The translations under genes and the position numbers were made by a program. DNA of 55,024 bases, taken from the NCBI GenBank assembly GCA_027326105.1, contig DAHWFB010000067.1, positions 1 to 55,024 on the forward strand, in the 5' to 3' direction. This DNA is from Acetobacteraceae bacterium (GTDB lineage Bacteria > Pseudomonadota > Alphaproteobacteria > Acetobacterales > Acetobacteraceae). The notes below the pieces were generated by a model. The model searched no databases, had not been told where the DNA came from, and was given only the letters and a program-made list of their open reading frames with translations. This document shows positions 41,909 to 50,348 of the stretch, one piece after another; position 1 is the first letter of the stretch, and each line of letters opens with the position of its first letter.

Positions 41909-43000
41909 TTACGGCATGCCCGTCGGGATGGGCGAGGCAGGCGGGGCCTTGCCGGAGAGGTTGGCGGCGATCAGTTCTTCGGTCCATTTCTGGCTGTAGA
42001 GGGGCGTGGAGACGCCACCCGCCGGCACCGCCTTGAGCCAAGCGGCGAGTTCGTTCTGGCGGATGACCAGGAGCGGCACGTTCACCGTGTGCGGCACCTT
42101 GGCGCCGGCGAGGATCTGCTGGGCCACCCAGAAGGCGATGGAGGAGACGCCGGGCGCGGACGAGAGCGAGAAGGTCTGGTAGCCTCCGGGGGCGGACGCG
42201 AGTTTCTGCCAGAGCGCCAGCTCGTCCTGGCGGTTGCCCATGATGATCAGCGGCGTCGGCCGTCCTGCCGCCTTGAAGGCGGCATAGGTGCCGTATCCGT
42301 CGCCGCCCTGGGTCACCACCGCCTGCACCGGCGGCAGGCTGGGCAGAAGGCCCGCGACCTCCTTCTGGGCGATCGACTGGGTCCAGTTGCCATGCACCGA
42401 ACCGACCAGCTTGATGGCGGGATATTTGGCGAATCCTTTGACGATCCCCTCGTGGATGTCGTGGTCGACCGAGGTGCCGGCGATGCCGCGCACCTCGAGC
42501 ACGTTGCCCTTGCCGCCGAGGCGCTTGGCGACGTAGTTCGCCTCCATCTCGCCCATGCTCACGTAGTTGTAGGCGACCTTGTAGGCGCAGGGCGCGGTCG
42601 CCAGGCTGTCGAATACGACGACGACGATATGGGCGGCACAGGCCTGGGCGATGACCCCGTTGAGCGCGGTGGGGGAGGCCGCGTCGATGACGATCGCCTT
42701 CCAGCCCTGGAGCGTGAGGTCGGCGATCTGGCTCGCCTGCTGGGTGGCGGAATTGTTGGAGTTGACCACCTTGGTGCGGGCAATGATGTGGTGATGGGTG
42801 GCGTAGCCGGCGGCGCCGTTCCACATCTTCAGCATCTGCTGGCGCCAGCCGTTGCCGGCGTAGGAATTGCTGAGCGCGATGCCGTCCTGGGCCGTGCTCC
42901 TGCCTCCGGCGCGGGCAGGGGTGGCGGCGCCGGACAGGCCGCAAGCCAGGGCAAGGACCGCCACCGTCGCCGCGCGGCCGATGTATGATATTGGTTTCAT
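41909..43000 (-). CDS. Periplasmic substrate-binding protein, sugar-binding-like (type I fold)
   Basis: A 363-residue exported protein with signal [20 protein letters not shown] and cleavage near ARA-GG. The mature part follows the Periplasmic_binding_4 pattern: [60 protein letters not shown], then the hinge and [20 protein letters not shown]. It would capture the solute and deliver it to the two permeases. The ATG has GGAGG 6 nt upstream; a promoter with TTGCCG and TATGAT lies just before. It differs from RbsB by a long carboxy tail. The substrate is unknown; an amine or amino-sugar is suggested only by the operon's aminotransferase. Confidence 0.9.
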   Translation of the reverse strand: MKPISYIGRAATVAVLALACGLSGAATPARAGGRSTAQDGIALSNSYAGNGWRQQMLKMWNGAAGYATHHHIIARTKVVNSNNSATQQASQIADLTLQGWKAIVIDAASPTALNGVIAQACAAHIVVVVFDSLATAPCAYKVAYNYVSMGEMEANYVAKRLGGKGNVLEVRGIAGTSVDHDIHEGIVKGFAKYPAIKLVGSVHGNWTQSIAQKEVAGLLPSLPPVQAVVTQGGDGYGTYAAFKAAGRPTPLIIMGNRQDELALWQKLASAPGGYQTFSLSSAPGVSSIAFWVAQQILAGAKVPHTVNVPLLVIRQNELAAWLKAVPAGGVSTPLYSQKWTEELIAANLSGKAPPASPIPTGMP

Positions 43001-43036
43001 TGGTTTCCTCCAGTTTTTGGCGGTTCGGATCATCCG

Positions 43037-43064
43037 ATCATAGCCGCTGGGCTGGCGTCGGCAA
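43037..43064 (-). promoter_or_regulatory. Predicted promoter of the ABC transporter operon
   Basis: On the minus strand TTGCCG (43064-43059) and TATGAT (43042-43037) are spaced by 16 bp, giving a start near 43030 and a roughly 30-nt leader. A repeated GATCATCCGATCAT-like segment overlaps the -10 and could be an operator. Confidence 0.55.
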
Positions 43065-43107
43065 CCGGGGGCTTGAAACCCCGACGGCCGGCCCCAAATG
43101 GTGCGGT

Positions 43108-43121
43108 GCAGCAGATGCTGC
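43108..43121. promoter_or_regulatory. Palindrome in the DUF1127 upstream region
   Basis: GCAGCAGATGCTGC is a 6-2-6 inverted repeat 27-40 bp before the DUF1127 ATG, in the divergent control region shared with the ABC operon. A dimeric regulator site is plausible but no regulator gene is adjacent. Confidence 0.4.
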
Positions 43122-43147
43122 GTTGCACAATGGAGGAGTAGATAGCC

Positions 43148-43369
43148 ATGGCAACCATCACCCACTTCGCCCCCGCGCGCCGGCAGGTCTCGGCTCCGGG
43201 TTTCGTGGCGAAACTCTCCGCTTCCCTCCGCTCTTGGCGGGAAGAGCGTCAGCGGCGCGCGCGGATGTGGCAGGAACTGAGCCTGCTCACCGACCGCGAC
43301 CTGTCCGATCTCGGCTTCGCGCGGGCAGACTTCGCCGCCATCGTCGCTGGCACCTATCGCCGCGACTAG
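43148..43369 (+). CDS. DUF1127 (YjiS-like) small protein
   Basis: A 73-residue arginine-rich protein. The carboxy half WQELSLLTDRDLSDLGFARA and the FAAIVAGTYRRD end match DUF1127, a family of about 45-75 residues common in alphaproteobacteria, some members of which affect carbon uptake, motility or RNA metabolism. GGAGGAG lies 9 nt before the ATG. It is divergent from the ABC importer operon and 182 bp upstream of the flavoenzyme gene. In that gap I see no other gene. A regulatory role for the neighbouring locus is possible but not shown. Confidence 0.85.
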   Translation: MATITHFAPARRQVSAPGFVAKLSASLRSWREERQRRARMWQELSLLTDRDLSDLGFARADFAAIVAGTYRRD

Positions 43370-43551
43370 GAGCTAGCCGAGGGGCAAAATCCCCCAAGAA
43401 GACGCCAAGACTACGCCGACACGGATCGAGCGGCCGGCGGGGAGCGATCTCCGCCGGCTGCTTCGGTGCCGGCCCTGGCGCCACCGTGACCTCGTGCTGG
43501 CCCCTTGCCGTCCGCCCCGATCGCAGCGACGCTGGAAGCGAGGGGGACGGC

Positions 43552-45936
43552 ATGAACGATCAAATTCCGAACCGGGCGCGGGCGGTGATCGTCGGCGGCG
43601 GGGTGGTGGGCTGTTCGGTCGCCTACCACCTGACGAAGCTGGGCTGGCGCGAAATCGTGCTGATCGAGCGCAAGCGACTGACCAGCGGCACGACCTGGCA
43701 CGCGGCCGGGCTGGTGGGGCAATTGCGCACCACGCTCAACATGACCCGCCTCGCGCAATATACCGCCACGCTCTATGCCGGGCTGGAAGCCGAGACCGGA
43801 CAGGCGACGGGCTGGCGGCGCTGTGGCTCGGTCTCGCTCGCCACCACCAAGGAACGGCTGGTCGAGTTGCGGCGAGGCGCGGCGATGGCGCGCGCCTTCG
43901 GACTCGATGCCCATGAAGTCGACGCCGCAGAAATCGCGCGCCTGTGGCCGCTGCTCGCCGTCTCCGACGTCGAAGGCGGCATTCATCTGCCCGGCGACGG
44001 GCAGACCAACCCGGTGGATACCACCCTCGCACTCGCCGCCGGAGCGCGGGCGGGCGGGGCGCGGATTATCGAGAACGTCGCCGCAGGCGACCTCCTCATC
44101 GAACGCGGACGGGCGGTGGGGGTACGGACGGAGGCGGGTGAGATCCGCGCCGAGGTGGTGGTGCTGGCCACCGGGATGTGGTCGCGCGAGTTCGGCGCCC
44201 GCCACGGCGTCGCGCTGCCGTTGCAGGCCTGCGAGCATGTCTATGTGGTGACCGAGCCGTTTCCTGGCCTCGCTCCCGGCACGCCGGTGCTGCGCGATCC
44301 CGACCATTGCGCCTATTTCAAGGAGGATGCGGGAAAGCTGCTGATCGGCGCCTTCGAGCCGCAAGCGCGGCCCTGGGCGGTGGACGGCATCCCCGAAGGC
44401 TTCGAGTTCGGCGAGCTGGCCGGGGATTTCGACCGCTTCCTGCCCATCCTGGAGGCCGCGATGGCGCGGGTGCCGGCGCTGCGCGAGGTTGGGCTGCGCC
44501 AGTTCTTCACCGGGCCGGAGAGTTTTACCCCGGACGTGCGCTACATGCTCGGCGAGACCGCGGAGGTCGCCGGGCTCTTCGTGGCCTGCGGGTTCAATTC
44601 GACCGGGATCCAGTCCGCCGGCGGCGCCGGCAAAGCGCTCGCGGAGTGGATCGTGGGCGGGGCGGCGCCGATGGATCTCTCCGACGTCGATGTCCGCCGC
44701 TTCCAGCCGTTCCAGGCGATCCCCGCCTACGTGGCGGCGCGCGCCGCCGAGTCGCTCGGGCTGCTCTACGCCATGCACTGGCCGGGGCGGCAGGCGGAGA
44801 CCGCCCGGGGGGTGCGGGTTTCGCCCTTCCACGAGCGGCTGGCGGTGCGCGGAGCCTGTTTCGGCGAGGTGGCGGGATGGGAGCGGGTGGAGTGGTTCGC
44901 GCCCGCGGGCACCGACCCCGCCCCTTCCTACAGCTACGGCAGGGCGGCATGGTTTCCCTACGCCGCCGCCGAGCATCGTGCCGCGCACGAAGGCTGCGCG
45001 CTGTTCGACCTCACCGCCGGGGGGCGGTTCCTGGTCCAGGGCGAGGGAGCACTGGCTCTGCTCGAAGCCATGTCCACCGCGGCACTGGACGTGCCAGCGG
45101 GGACGCTCGTTTCCACCCTCTGGCTCGATGACCGGGGCGGGATCGAAGCCGATGTCGCCGTTCTGCGGCTGGCCGAGCGCTCCTTCCTGGTGCTGAGCGC
45201 GGCGGCGACTGCGCGGCGCGATCTTGCCCTGCTGGAAGCCGCGGCACAGGGGGTGGCGCATGCGGTGGTGAGCGAGGTGAGCGGGGGGTACGCGGCCCTG
45301 GGGCTCGCTGGACCCCGGACGGGGCCACTGCTCGCGTCACTCGGGGTAGCGGTGGCGGTGGCGGGAACGGCGCGGGATGCGGCGCTCGGCATGGCACGGG
45401 TGCGGGTGCTCGGCGGCGGGCCGACGGGAACGGCAGGCTGCACGATCCTGGTTCCGACCGAGTTCGGCGCTGGCGTGCTCGACACGCTGTTCGCCGCGGG
45501 GGAGGGGTTCGGGCTGGTGCCGGGCGGAGCGCAGGCACTCGAATCCCTGCGCGTCGAGGCCGGCGGGCGGCGCTGGGGGCGGGAGATGACGATCGAGACA
45601 CGGCCCGGGGAGGTCGGGCTCGCGGGGCGGGTGGCGATGGCCAAGCCGGGCGGGTTTCGCGGCCGCGCGGCGCTGGAGGCGTCCCCGCGCTGGCCGGCGC
45701 GGCGGTTGCTGTGGTTCCGCCTCGAGGATCCGGCGCCGCTGCTGTTCCAGGACGAGCCGGTGTGGCGGGAGGGACGGATCGTGGGTCGGATCACCTCGGG
45801 AGCCTATGGGCACATGACGGGGGCGGCGGTCGGGCTGGGGCTGGTGGCCGCGGAGCACGCCGCGGCGCCGGAGGCGGGAAGATTCGAGATCGAGATCGCC
45901 GGGCGGCGGCTGGCGGCGCGGGCGCGGGGCTGCTAG
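43552..45936 (+). CDS. FAD-dependent oxidoreductase with GcvT domain (sarcosine/dimethylglycine dehydrogenase-like)
   Basis: A 794-residue protein with two functional halves. Residues 10-400 are a DAO-type flavin domain: AVIVGGGVVGCSVAYHL binds the ADP of FAD, and SGTTWHAAGL (H50) carries the histidine that links FAD covalently in dimethylglycine and sarcosine dehydrogenases. FACGFNSTGIQSAGGAGKAL-like sequence closes the domain. From about 430 onward is the folate-binding aminomethyltransferase (GcvT) part, with CALFDLTAGGRFLVQGEGAL, GLAGPRTGPLLASLG and a GcvT_C barrel. It probably oxidises N-methyl amines and passes the methyl to tetrahydrofolate. The ATG is preceded by GGGGGA. Substrate is inferred. 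Confidence 0.9.
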   Translation: MNDQIPNRARAVIVGGGVVGCSVAYHLTKLGWREIVLIERKRLTSGTTWHAAGLVGQLRTTLNMTRLAQYTATLYAGLEAETGQATGWRRCGSVSLATTKERLVELRRGAAMARAFGLDAHEVDAAEIARLWPLLAVSDVEGGIHLPGDGQTNPVDTTLALAAGARAGGARIIENVAAGDLLIERGRAVGVRTEAGEIRAEVVVLATGMWSREFGARHGVALPLQACEHVYVVTEPFPGLAPGTPVLRDPDHCAYFKEDAGKLLIGAFEPQARPWAVDGIPEGFEFGELAGDFDRFLPILEAAMARVPALREVGLRQFFTGPESFTPDVRYMLGETAEVAGLFVACGFNSTGIQSAGGAGKALAEWIVGGAAPMDLSDVDVRRFQPFQAIPAYVAARAAESLGLLYAMHWPGRQAETARGVRVSPFHERLAVRGACFGEVAGWERVEWFAPAGTDPAPSYSYGRAAWFPYAAAEHRAAHEGCALFDLTAGGRFLVQGEGALALLEAMSTAALDVPAGTLVSTLWLDDRGGIEADVAVLRLAERSFLVLSAAATARRDLALLEAAAQGVAHAVVSEVSGGYAALGLAGPRTGPLLASLGVAVAVAGTARDAALGMARVRVLGGGPTGTAGCTILVPTEFGAGVLDTLFAAGEGFGLVPGGAQALESLRVEAGGRRWGREMTIETRPGEVGLAGRVAMAKPGGFRGRAALEASPRWPARRLLWFRLEDPAPLLFQDEPVWREGRIVGRITSGAYGHMTGAAVGLGLVAAEHAAAPEAGRFEIEIAGRRLAARARGC

Positions 45937-46069
45937 AGAGATCACCCAGCCCGGCGTTGGCAGAGTCTGATCAGGCTGTTGAAATTGCTAGCCAAAACAT
46001 GTAAAGGGCGGCTTCAGCCTGGTGGCAGCCGCTCCAGCATCATCCCCTGCCGATCTGGGAGAAAACTGC

Positions 46070-47152
46070 GTGAAGATTCGTGCCGCAGTCTGCCGCGCCT
46101 TCGGTGCGCCGCTCTCGATCGAGGAGGTGACGCTGGCCGACCCCGGACCGGGCGAGGTGCGGGTGCGGCTCGCCGCCTGCGCGATCTGCCACAGCGACCT
46201 TTCCTATATCGATGGCGCCTGGGGCGGCAGCCTGCCCGCGGTGTTCGGCCATGAGGCCGCCGGGGTGGTCGAGGAGATCGGGGCGGGCGTCGTCGGAATC
46301 GCGCCGGGCGCACATGCGGTGGTGGCACTGATCCGCAGTTGCGGCGGCTGCTTCTATTGCGCGCGCGGCGACCAGATCCTGTGCGAGACGGTATTCCCGC
46401 TCGACCAGCGCAGCCCGATTCGCGGTGGCGCGGGGGAGAGCATCGGCCACGGGCTGCGCACCGGCGGCTTCGCCGAAGCGGTGGTGGTGCATCGCTCGCA
46501 GGTGGTGGAGATCCCACCCCAGGTGCCGCTCGATCGCGCCTGCCTGCTCGCCTGCGGCGTCATCACCGGCGTCGGCGCGGTGACCAATACCGCCCGCGTG
46601 CCGGCGGGTTCGGCGGTGGTGGTGGTGGGTGCGGGGGGCGTCGGGCTCAACGCGGTGCAGGGCGCCGCACTCGCCGGGGCGCGGCGGATCATCGCGATCG
46701 ACGTGGCCGAGGCCAAGCTCCAGGCGGCGCGGCGGTTTGGCGCGACCGATCTCCTCGCCGCCGGGGCGGACACCGCGGCACGGGTGCAGGCGCTGACCGA
46801 AGGGCGCGGGGCGGACTATGTCTTCGTCGCCGCCGGTGCGAAGGGCGCGATCGAGGGCGCGTTCGGGTTGATCCGCAAGGGCGGCACGGTGGTGATCGTC
46901 GGCATGCCGGCGAGCGGGGTGGAGACAGCATTCGATCCCGGCAGCTTCGCGGGCTGGAGCCAGCGCGTGCTGGGCGCGAAGATGGGCTCCGCGCGGCTTG
47001 CGATCGACATTCCGGCGCTCGTCGATCTCTATCGCCAGGGCCGGCTCAAGCTCGATGAACTGGTTTCCGGGCGCTATCCGCTCGCGCGCATCAACGAAGC
47101 GCTGGACGATGCGCGGGCGGGGGGCGCGCTGCGCAACGTCATCCTGCTGTGA
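46070..47152 (+). CDS. Zinc-dependent alcohol dehydrogenase (MDR family)
   Basis: A 360-residue medium-chain dehydrogenase. Catalytic zinc ligands are C40 (CAICHSDL), H61-E62 (FGHEAAGVV) and a later cysteine in the ACGVITGVGAV region; the structural zinc is held by C91, C94, C97 and C105. VVVVGAGGVGLNAVQGAALA is the NAD(H)-binding Rossmann motif, followed by IAIDVAEAKL. The pattern resembles class III-like and S-(hydroxymethyl)-mycothiol/glutathione dehydrogenase relatives. The GTG start has GGGAG 8 nt upstream; the longer frame from 46022 lacks that support. If the upstream flavoenzyme releases formaldehyde, this enzyme could oxidise it, which is inference. Its last 14 bp overlap convergent aroE. 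Confidence 0.92.
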   Translation: MKIRAAVCRAFGAPLSIEEVTLADPGPGEVRVRLAACAICHSDLSYIDGAWGGSLPAVFGHEAAGVVEEIGAGVVGIAPGAHAVVALIRSCGGCFYCARGDQILCETVFPLDQRSPIRGGAGESIGHGLRTGGFAEAVVVHRSQVVEIPPQVPLDRACLLACGVITGVGAVTNTARVPAGSAVVVVGAGGVGLNAVQGAALAGARRIIAIDVAEAKLQAARRFGATDLLAAGADTAARVQALTEGRGADYVFVAAGAKGAIEGAFGLIRKGGTVVIVGMPASGVETAFDPGSFAGWSQRVLGAKMGSARLAIDIPALVDLYRQGRLKLDELVSGRYPLARINEALDDARAGGALRNVILL

Positions 47153-48023
47153 CCGCCGCACTCGCCGCACCGAGTTCGGCGAAGTGGCGCAGCATGCGCT
47201 CGGCGTCGGGCGCGAGGCCGGTGAAGAGGCGGAACGCCGCCACCGCCTGGAAGACCGCCATCCCGCCGCCGTCCACGGTGCGGCAGCCGAGCGCGCGGGC
47301 GGCCTTGAGCAGCGCGGTCTCGATCGGGAAATAGATGATCTCCGCGACCCAGAGCGCAGGGCGGAGCAGGGACGCGTCGAGCGGCAGGCCGGGATATTTG
47401 TCCATCCCCACCGGGGTGGTGTTGATGAGACCGTCCGCCGCGGCGAGTGCGGCATCGGGGCTTGCCGCGGTCGCGATGCGGCCGGCGCCGAAGCGGGCGG
47501 CGAGCGGGGCGGCGACGGCTTCCGCGCGGGCGGGGTCGATGTCGGTCAGGGTCAGATGGCCGATACCGAGCGTCATCGCGGCATAGGCGACCGCCGAGCC
47601 CGCGCCGCCGGCGCCGAGCTGGACCACGCGCCCGAGGGCTGCTCCTGCCATGCCGCGGCGGAAGCCTTCGGCGAAGCCGTACCAGTCGGTGTTGTGGCCG
47701 ACCCGACGCCCCTCGCGCAGGACCACGGTGTTGACCGCTCCGAGCGCCCGCGCGTCCTCCGACAGCTCGTGCAGCAGGGGGATCACCGCCTGCTTGCAGG
47801 GGTGGGTGATGTTGAGGCCGGCGAAGCCCATGCGTTCGGCGGCGAGCAGGAGGTCGGGCAGGGCCTCCACACCGAGGCCGAGGCGGGTGAGGTCGATCTT
47901 CTTGTAGACCAGGCGCAGGCCCTGGGCGTCCGCCTCGTGCTCGTGCATCGCGGGCGTTCGCGACGCTCCGATGCCAGAACCGATCAGCCCCACGAGAACC
48001 GAGTCTCCCGAATATGCCACCAT
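47139..48023 (-). CDS. Shikimate/quinate dehydrogenase
   Basis: A 294-residue AroE-family enzyme. The substrate domain has SRTPAMHEHEADAQGLRLVY and GLNITHPCKQ with the catalytic lysine (K78), then NTVVLREGRRVGHNTDWYGF with the conserved asparagine-threonine-aspartate. VVQLGAGGAGSAVAYAAMTL is the nucleotide-binding loop, and VDGGGMAVFQAVAAFRLFTG the closing glutamine motif. The final segment matches quinate/shikimate dehydrogenases rather than minimal AroE. The neighbouring MHS transporter on the same strand suggests uptake and oxidation of shikimate or quinate. Its 3' end overlaps that of the alcohol dehydrogenase by 14 bp. Confidence 0.92.
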   Translation of the reverse strand: MVAYSGDSVLVGLIGSGIGASRTPAMHEHEADAQGLRLVYKKIDLTRLGLGVEALPDLLLAAERMGFAGLNITHPCKQAVIPLLHELSEDARALGAVNTVVLREGRRVGHNTDWYGFAEGFRRGMAGAALGRVVQLGAGGAGSAVAYAAMTLGIGHLTLTDIDPARAEAVAAPLAARFGAGRIATAASPDAALAAADGLINTTPVGMDKYPGLPLDASLLRPALWVAEIIYFPIETALLKAARALGCRTVDGGGMAVFQAVAAFRLFTGLAPDAERMLRHFAELGAASAAVTAG

Positions 48024-48065
48024 GCGCGCGCCCCCCGGCGGGCCGGCGGGGCCCGCCCGCGCAGG

Positions 48066-49406
48066 CTACACCGGGAACGGTGGCGATGACGAGGTGGCAC
48101 CTTCCTCCGCCCCGTGGGGGAGCGGCGGGTGCATGGCGATGACGGAGACCAGGCTGATCAGCCCGACGACGACCATGTAGACCGAGATCAGCCAGGGGTT
48201 TCCGTGGCCCCAGGCGAGCAGATAGGTGCAGACGATGGGAGTGAGGCCGGAGGCGAAGATCCCCGAGAACTGGTAGGCGAAGGAAACGCCGCTGTAGCGC
48301 ACCGGGGTGCTGAACTGGGTGGCGAACAGCGCCGCCTCGGTGCCGTACACGGCCGGGTAGGCGAGCGAGAAGGGGATGATCATGGCGAGCCAGATCAGCC
48401 CGGGATGGGCGGCGCCGGCCGATTGCATGATGATGAAGGCGAGCACCGAGGTGATGGCGACCGCGACCGCGCCGATGCCGAAGACGCGGCGCAGGCCGAA
48501 CCGGTCCCCGAGCCGCCCGTAGAACAGGATGAAGGGGATCATCACCGCCGAGGCGAGGATGACGCCGTCGAGTGCCAGGCCGCGCGCGAGATGCAGCGTG
48601 CCGACGAGATAGGCGATGATGAAGACGCCGAAGACGTTGAAGCAGGCACCTTCGACATAGCGCGCGCCCAGGGTGAGAACAACGGCGCGGGGATGGCGGC
48701 GGAGCAGTTCGAGGAAGGGCACCGCGACTTCCGCCCGCGTCGCCTTCACTTCCAGGAAGTCCGGTGTTTCGAGGATACGCATGCGGATGAAGAGGCCGAT
48801 CGCCACCAGCACGGCGCTGAGCAGGAAGGCGATGCGCCAGCCCCAGGCGAGGAAGTCCGCCTCCGGCAGCAGGCCGAGCAGGGCGACGACGCCGGCCGAG
48901 AGCATCAGCCCGATGGGCACGCCGAGCTGCGGGAAGCTCGCGTAGAAGCCGCGCCTGCCGTGGCCGGCATGCTCGAAGGCCATCAGCACCGCGCCGCCCC
49001 ACTCCCCCCCGATGCCGATGCCCTGGAGGATGCGCAGCACGAGCAGCAGGATGGGGGCGGCGATGCCGATCGAGGCCTGGCCGGGCAGGAGGCCGATGAG
49101 GAAGGTCGAGACGCCCATGATGAGCAGCGTCAGGATCAGGATCGTCTTGCGGCCGATGCGGTCCCCGAAGTGGCCGAAGATGACCCCGCCCACCGGTCGC
49201 GCCACGAAACCGATGGCGAAGGTGGTATACGACAGAAGCGTGCCGACCAGCGGGCTGACCTCGGGGAAGAAGACCTTGTTGAGCACGATCGCGGCGACGA
49301 CGCCGTAGAGAAAGAAATCATACCACTCGATCGCGGTGCCGATGGCGCTGGCGATGGCGATGCGGGTGACGGAATGAGCGGCATCCGGACGTTGCGGCGC
49401 GGGCAT
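48066..49406 (-). CDS. MHS-family metabolite:proton symporter (shikimate permease-like)
   Basis: A 446-residue twelve-helix MFS protein of the metabolite:H+ symporter family. SAIGTAIEWYDFFLYGVVAA is the MHS first-helix signature, FGHFGDRIGRKTILILTLLI the loop 2-3 motif, and RILQGIGIGGEWGGAVLMAF the G-I-G-x-E-x-G segment. Relatives carry shikimate, proline-betaine, citrate or alpha-ketoglutarate. It directly precedes the shikimate dehydrogenase gene (42 bp), so shikimate or quinate is the best guess. GGAGG lies 5 nt before the ATG and a TTGCCT/TATGCT promoter is upstream. Confidence 0.92.
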   Translation of the reverse strand: MPAPQRPDAAHSVTRIAIASAIGTAIEWYDFFLYGVVAAIVLNKVFFPEVSPLVGTLLSYTTFAIGFVARPVGGVIFGHFGDRIGRKTILILTLLIMGVSTFLIGLLPGQASIGIAAPILLLVLRILQGIGIGGEWGGAVLMAFEHAGHGRRGFYASFPQLGVPIGLMLSAGVVALLGLLPEADFLAWGWRIAFLLSAVLVAIGLFIRMRILETPDFLEVKATRAEVAVPFLELLRRHPRAVVLTLGARYVEGACFNVFGVFIIAYLVGTLHLARGLALDGVILASAVMIPFILFYGRLGDRFGLRRVFGIGAVAVAITSVLAFIIMQSAGAAHPGLIWLAMIIPFSLAYPAVYGTEAALFATQFSTPVRYSGVSFAYQFSGIFASGLTPIVCTYLLAWGHGNPWLISVYMVVVGLISLVSVIAMHPPLPHGAEEGATSSSPPFPV

Positions 49407-49483
49407 GGTTTCCTCCGGGGCGATCTATTCCCGCGGCAGGGCGCCGGGGTGCGCCGTTGCGGCGCTCGCGGTCTGTTTCCGAC

Positions 49484-49513
49484 AGCATAGGGGGGATGGT
49501 GGCGGACAGGCAA
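49484..49513 (-). promoter_or_regulatory. Predicted promoter of the MHS transporter gene
   Basis: On the minus strand TTGCCT (49513-49508) and TATGCT (49489-49484) are 18 bp apart, about 75 bp before the ATG. A small hairpin, GCGCCG/CGGCGC at 49451-49465, lies in the leader. An AT-richer patch (49520-49560) precedes the -35 element. Confidence 0.55.
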
Positions 49514-49580
49514 CGGAAATGCGCAATATTCTCTCGGAAAATCGTCTGGAGCCTCTTGGTAGTTGAGAAGCAACGTCGCC

Positions 49581-50342
49581 CTACTTGAGGGTGAACTCGA
49601 CCTTCCAGGGCAGGGTGGAGGCGACGGGCCGGCCGTTTTCCCGGGCCGCGACGAAGCGCCAGCGGAGCAGGGCGCGACGGGCGGCCTCATCGAGCAGCGG
49701 GAAGCCGGAGGAGCGGGTGATGTCCACGGCGCTCGCCCGCCCGGCGGCATCCACATGGATGAGCAGGTGGACGGTACCGGCCTCCCCAAGCCGCGTGGCC
49801 TCGGCGGGATAGGCGGGCGGGGCGTTGAAGAGCGGCGCGGTCGGGCGGGCAGGAATGACATGGGGGCCACTGACGATGCCGGTGCCCGGGGTGCCGGCCG
49901 GACCGAGGCGGACCGCGGCGGCTGCGGCCGGCGCCGGTTTGGGCGGTGAAGGTTTGGGGGGAACGGGGTTGGGTGGTGAAGGTTTGGGGGGCGCGGGTTT
50001 GGGTGGCGCCAGGATCGCCGTCGTGGGCCGGGCTTGCGGTGGCGGCAGTGGCGGTGGCGGCGGTGGTGGCGGCGGTGCGGGTGCGGGAGGCGGGGGCGCA
50101 GGCGGATGCGGAGGTTGCGGGGGCGGGAGCGGCGGCTGTGGCCGTGCCGGGCGGGCACGGGCGGCACCGACGGTGGGCGTGTTCTGCACCACCAGCACCA
50201 CGGAGGGGCTCGGCGGCGGCTGGTGCGGGGCGTGGTGGGGTGCCACCAAGAGGAGTGCAACCACGAGGCCGTTGAGCAGGAGCGAAAGCAGGATCGCGCC
50301 CGCCCATCCGCGGCCGGACCGAGAAAGCGGTGGCTTGGGCAT
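49581..50342 (-). CDS. TonB-family energy transducer
   Basis: A 253-residue protein with the TonB layout. A short cytoplasmic end and one helix (GWAGAILLSLLLNGLVVALLLV) anchor it in the inner membrane. A long Pro-rich, Lys-Pro-rich spacer spans the periplasm (about residues 60-145, including PPKPSPPNPVPPKPSPPKP). The carboxy TonB domain has YPAEATRLGEAGTVHLLIHV and LDEAARRALLRWRFVAAREN. It would transmit proton-motive force to outer-membrane receptors. ExbB, ExbD and a receptor are not adjacent, so partners must be elsewhere. The spacer is coded by imperfect short tandem repeats prone to length change. It starts 6 bp after the CDF gene. Confidence 0.9.
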   Translation of the reverse strand: MPKPPLSRSGRGWAGAILLSLLLNGLVVALLLVAPHHAPHQPPPSPSVVLVVQNTPTVGAARARPARPQPPLPPPQPPHPPAPPPPAPAPPPPPPPPPLPPPQARPTTAILAPPKPAPPKPSPPNPVPPKPSPPKPAPAAAAAVRLGPAGTPGTGIVSGPHVIPARPTAPLFNAPPAYPAEATRLGEAGTVHLLIHVDAAGRASAVDITRSSGFPLLDEAARRALLRWRFVAARENGRPVASTLPWKVEFTLK

Positions 50343-50348
50343 CCGCGT

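Noticed and set aside
42985-43551. Extension of the flavoenzyme frame to the left
   Set aside because: It crosses the DUF1127 gene and the divergent promoter region in another frame; the FAD motif begins just after ATG 43552.
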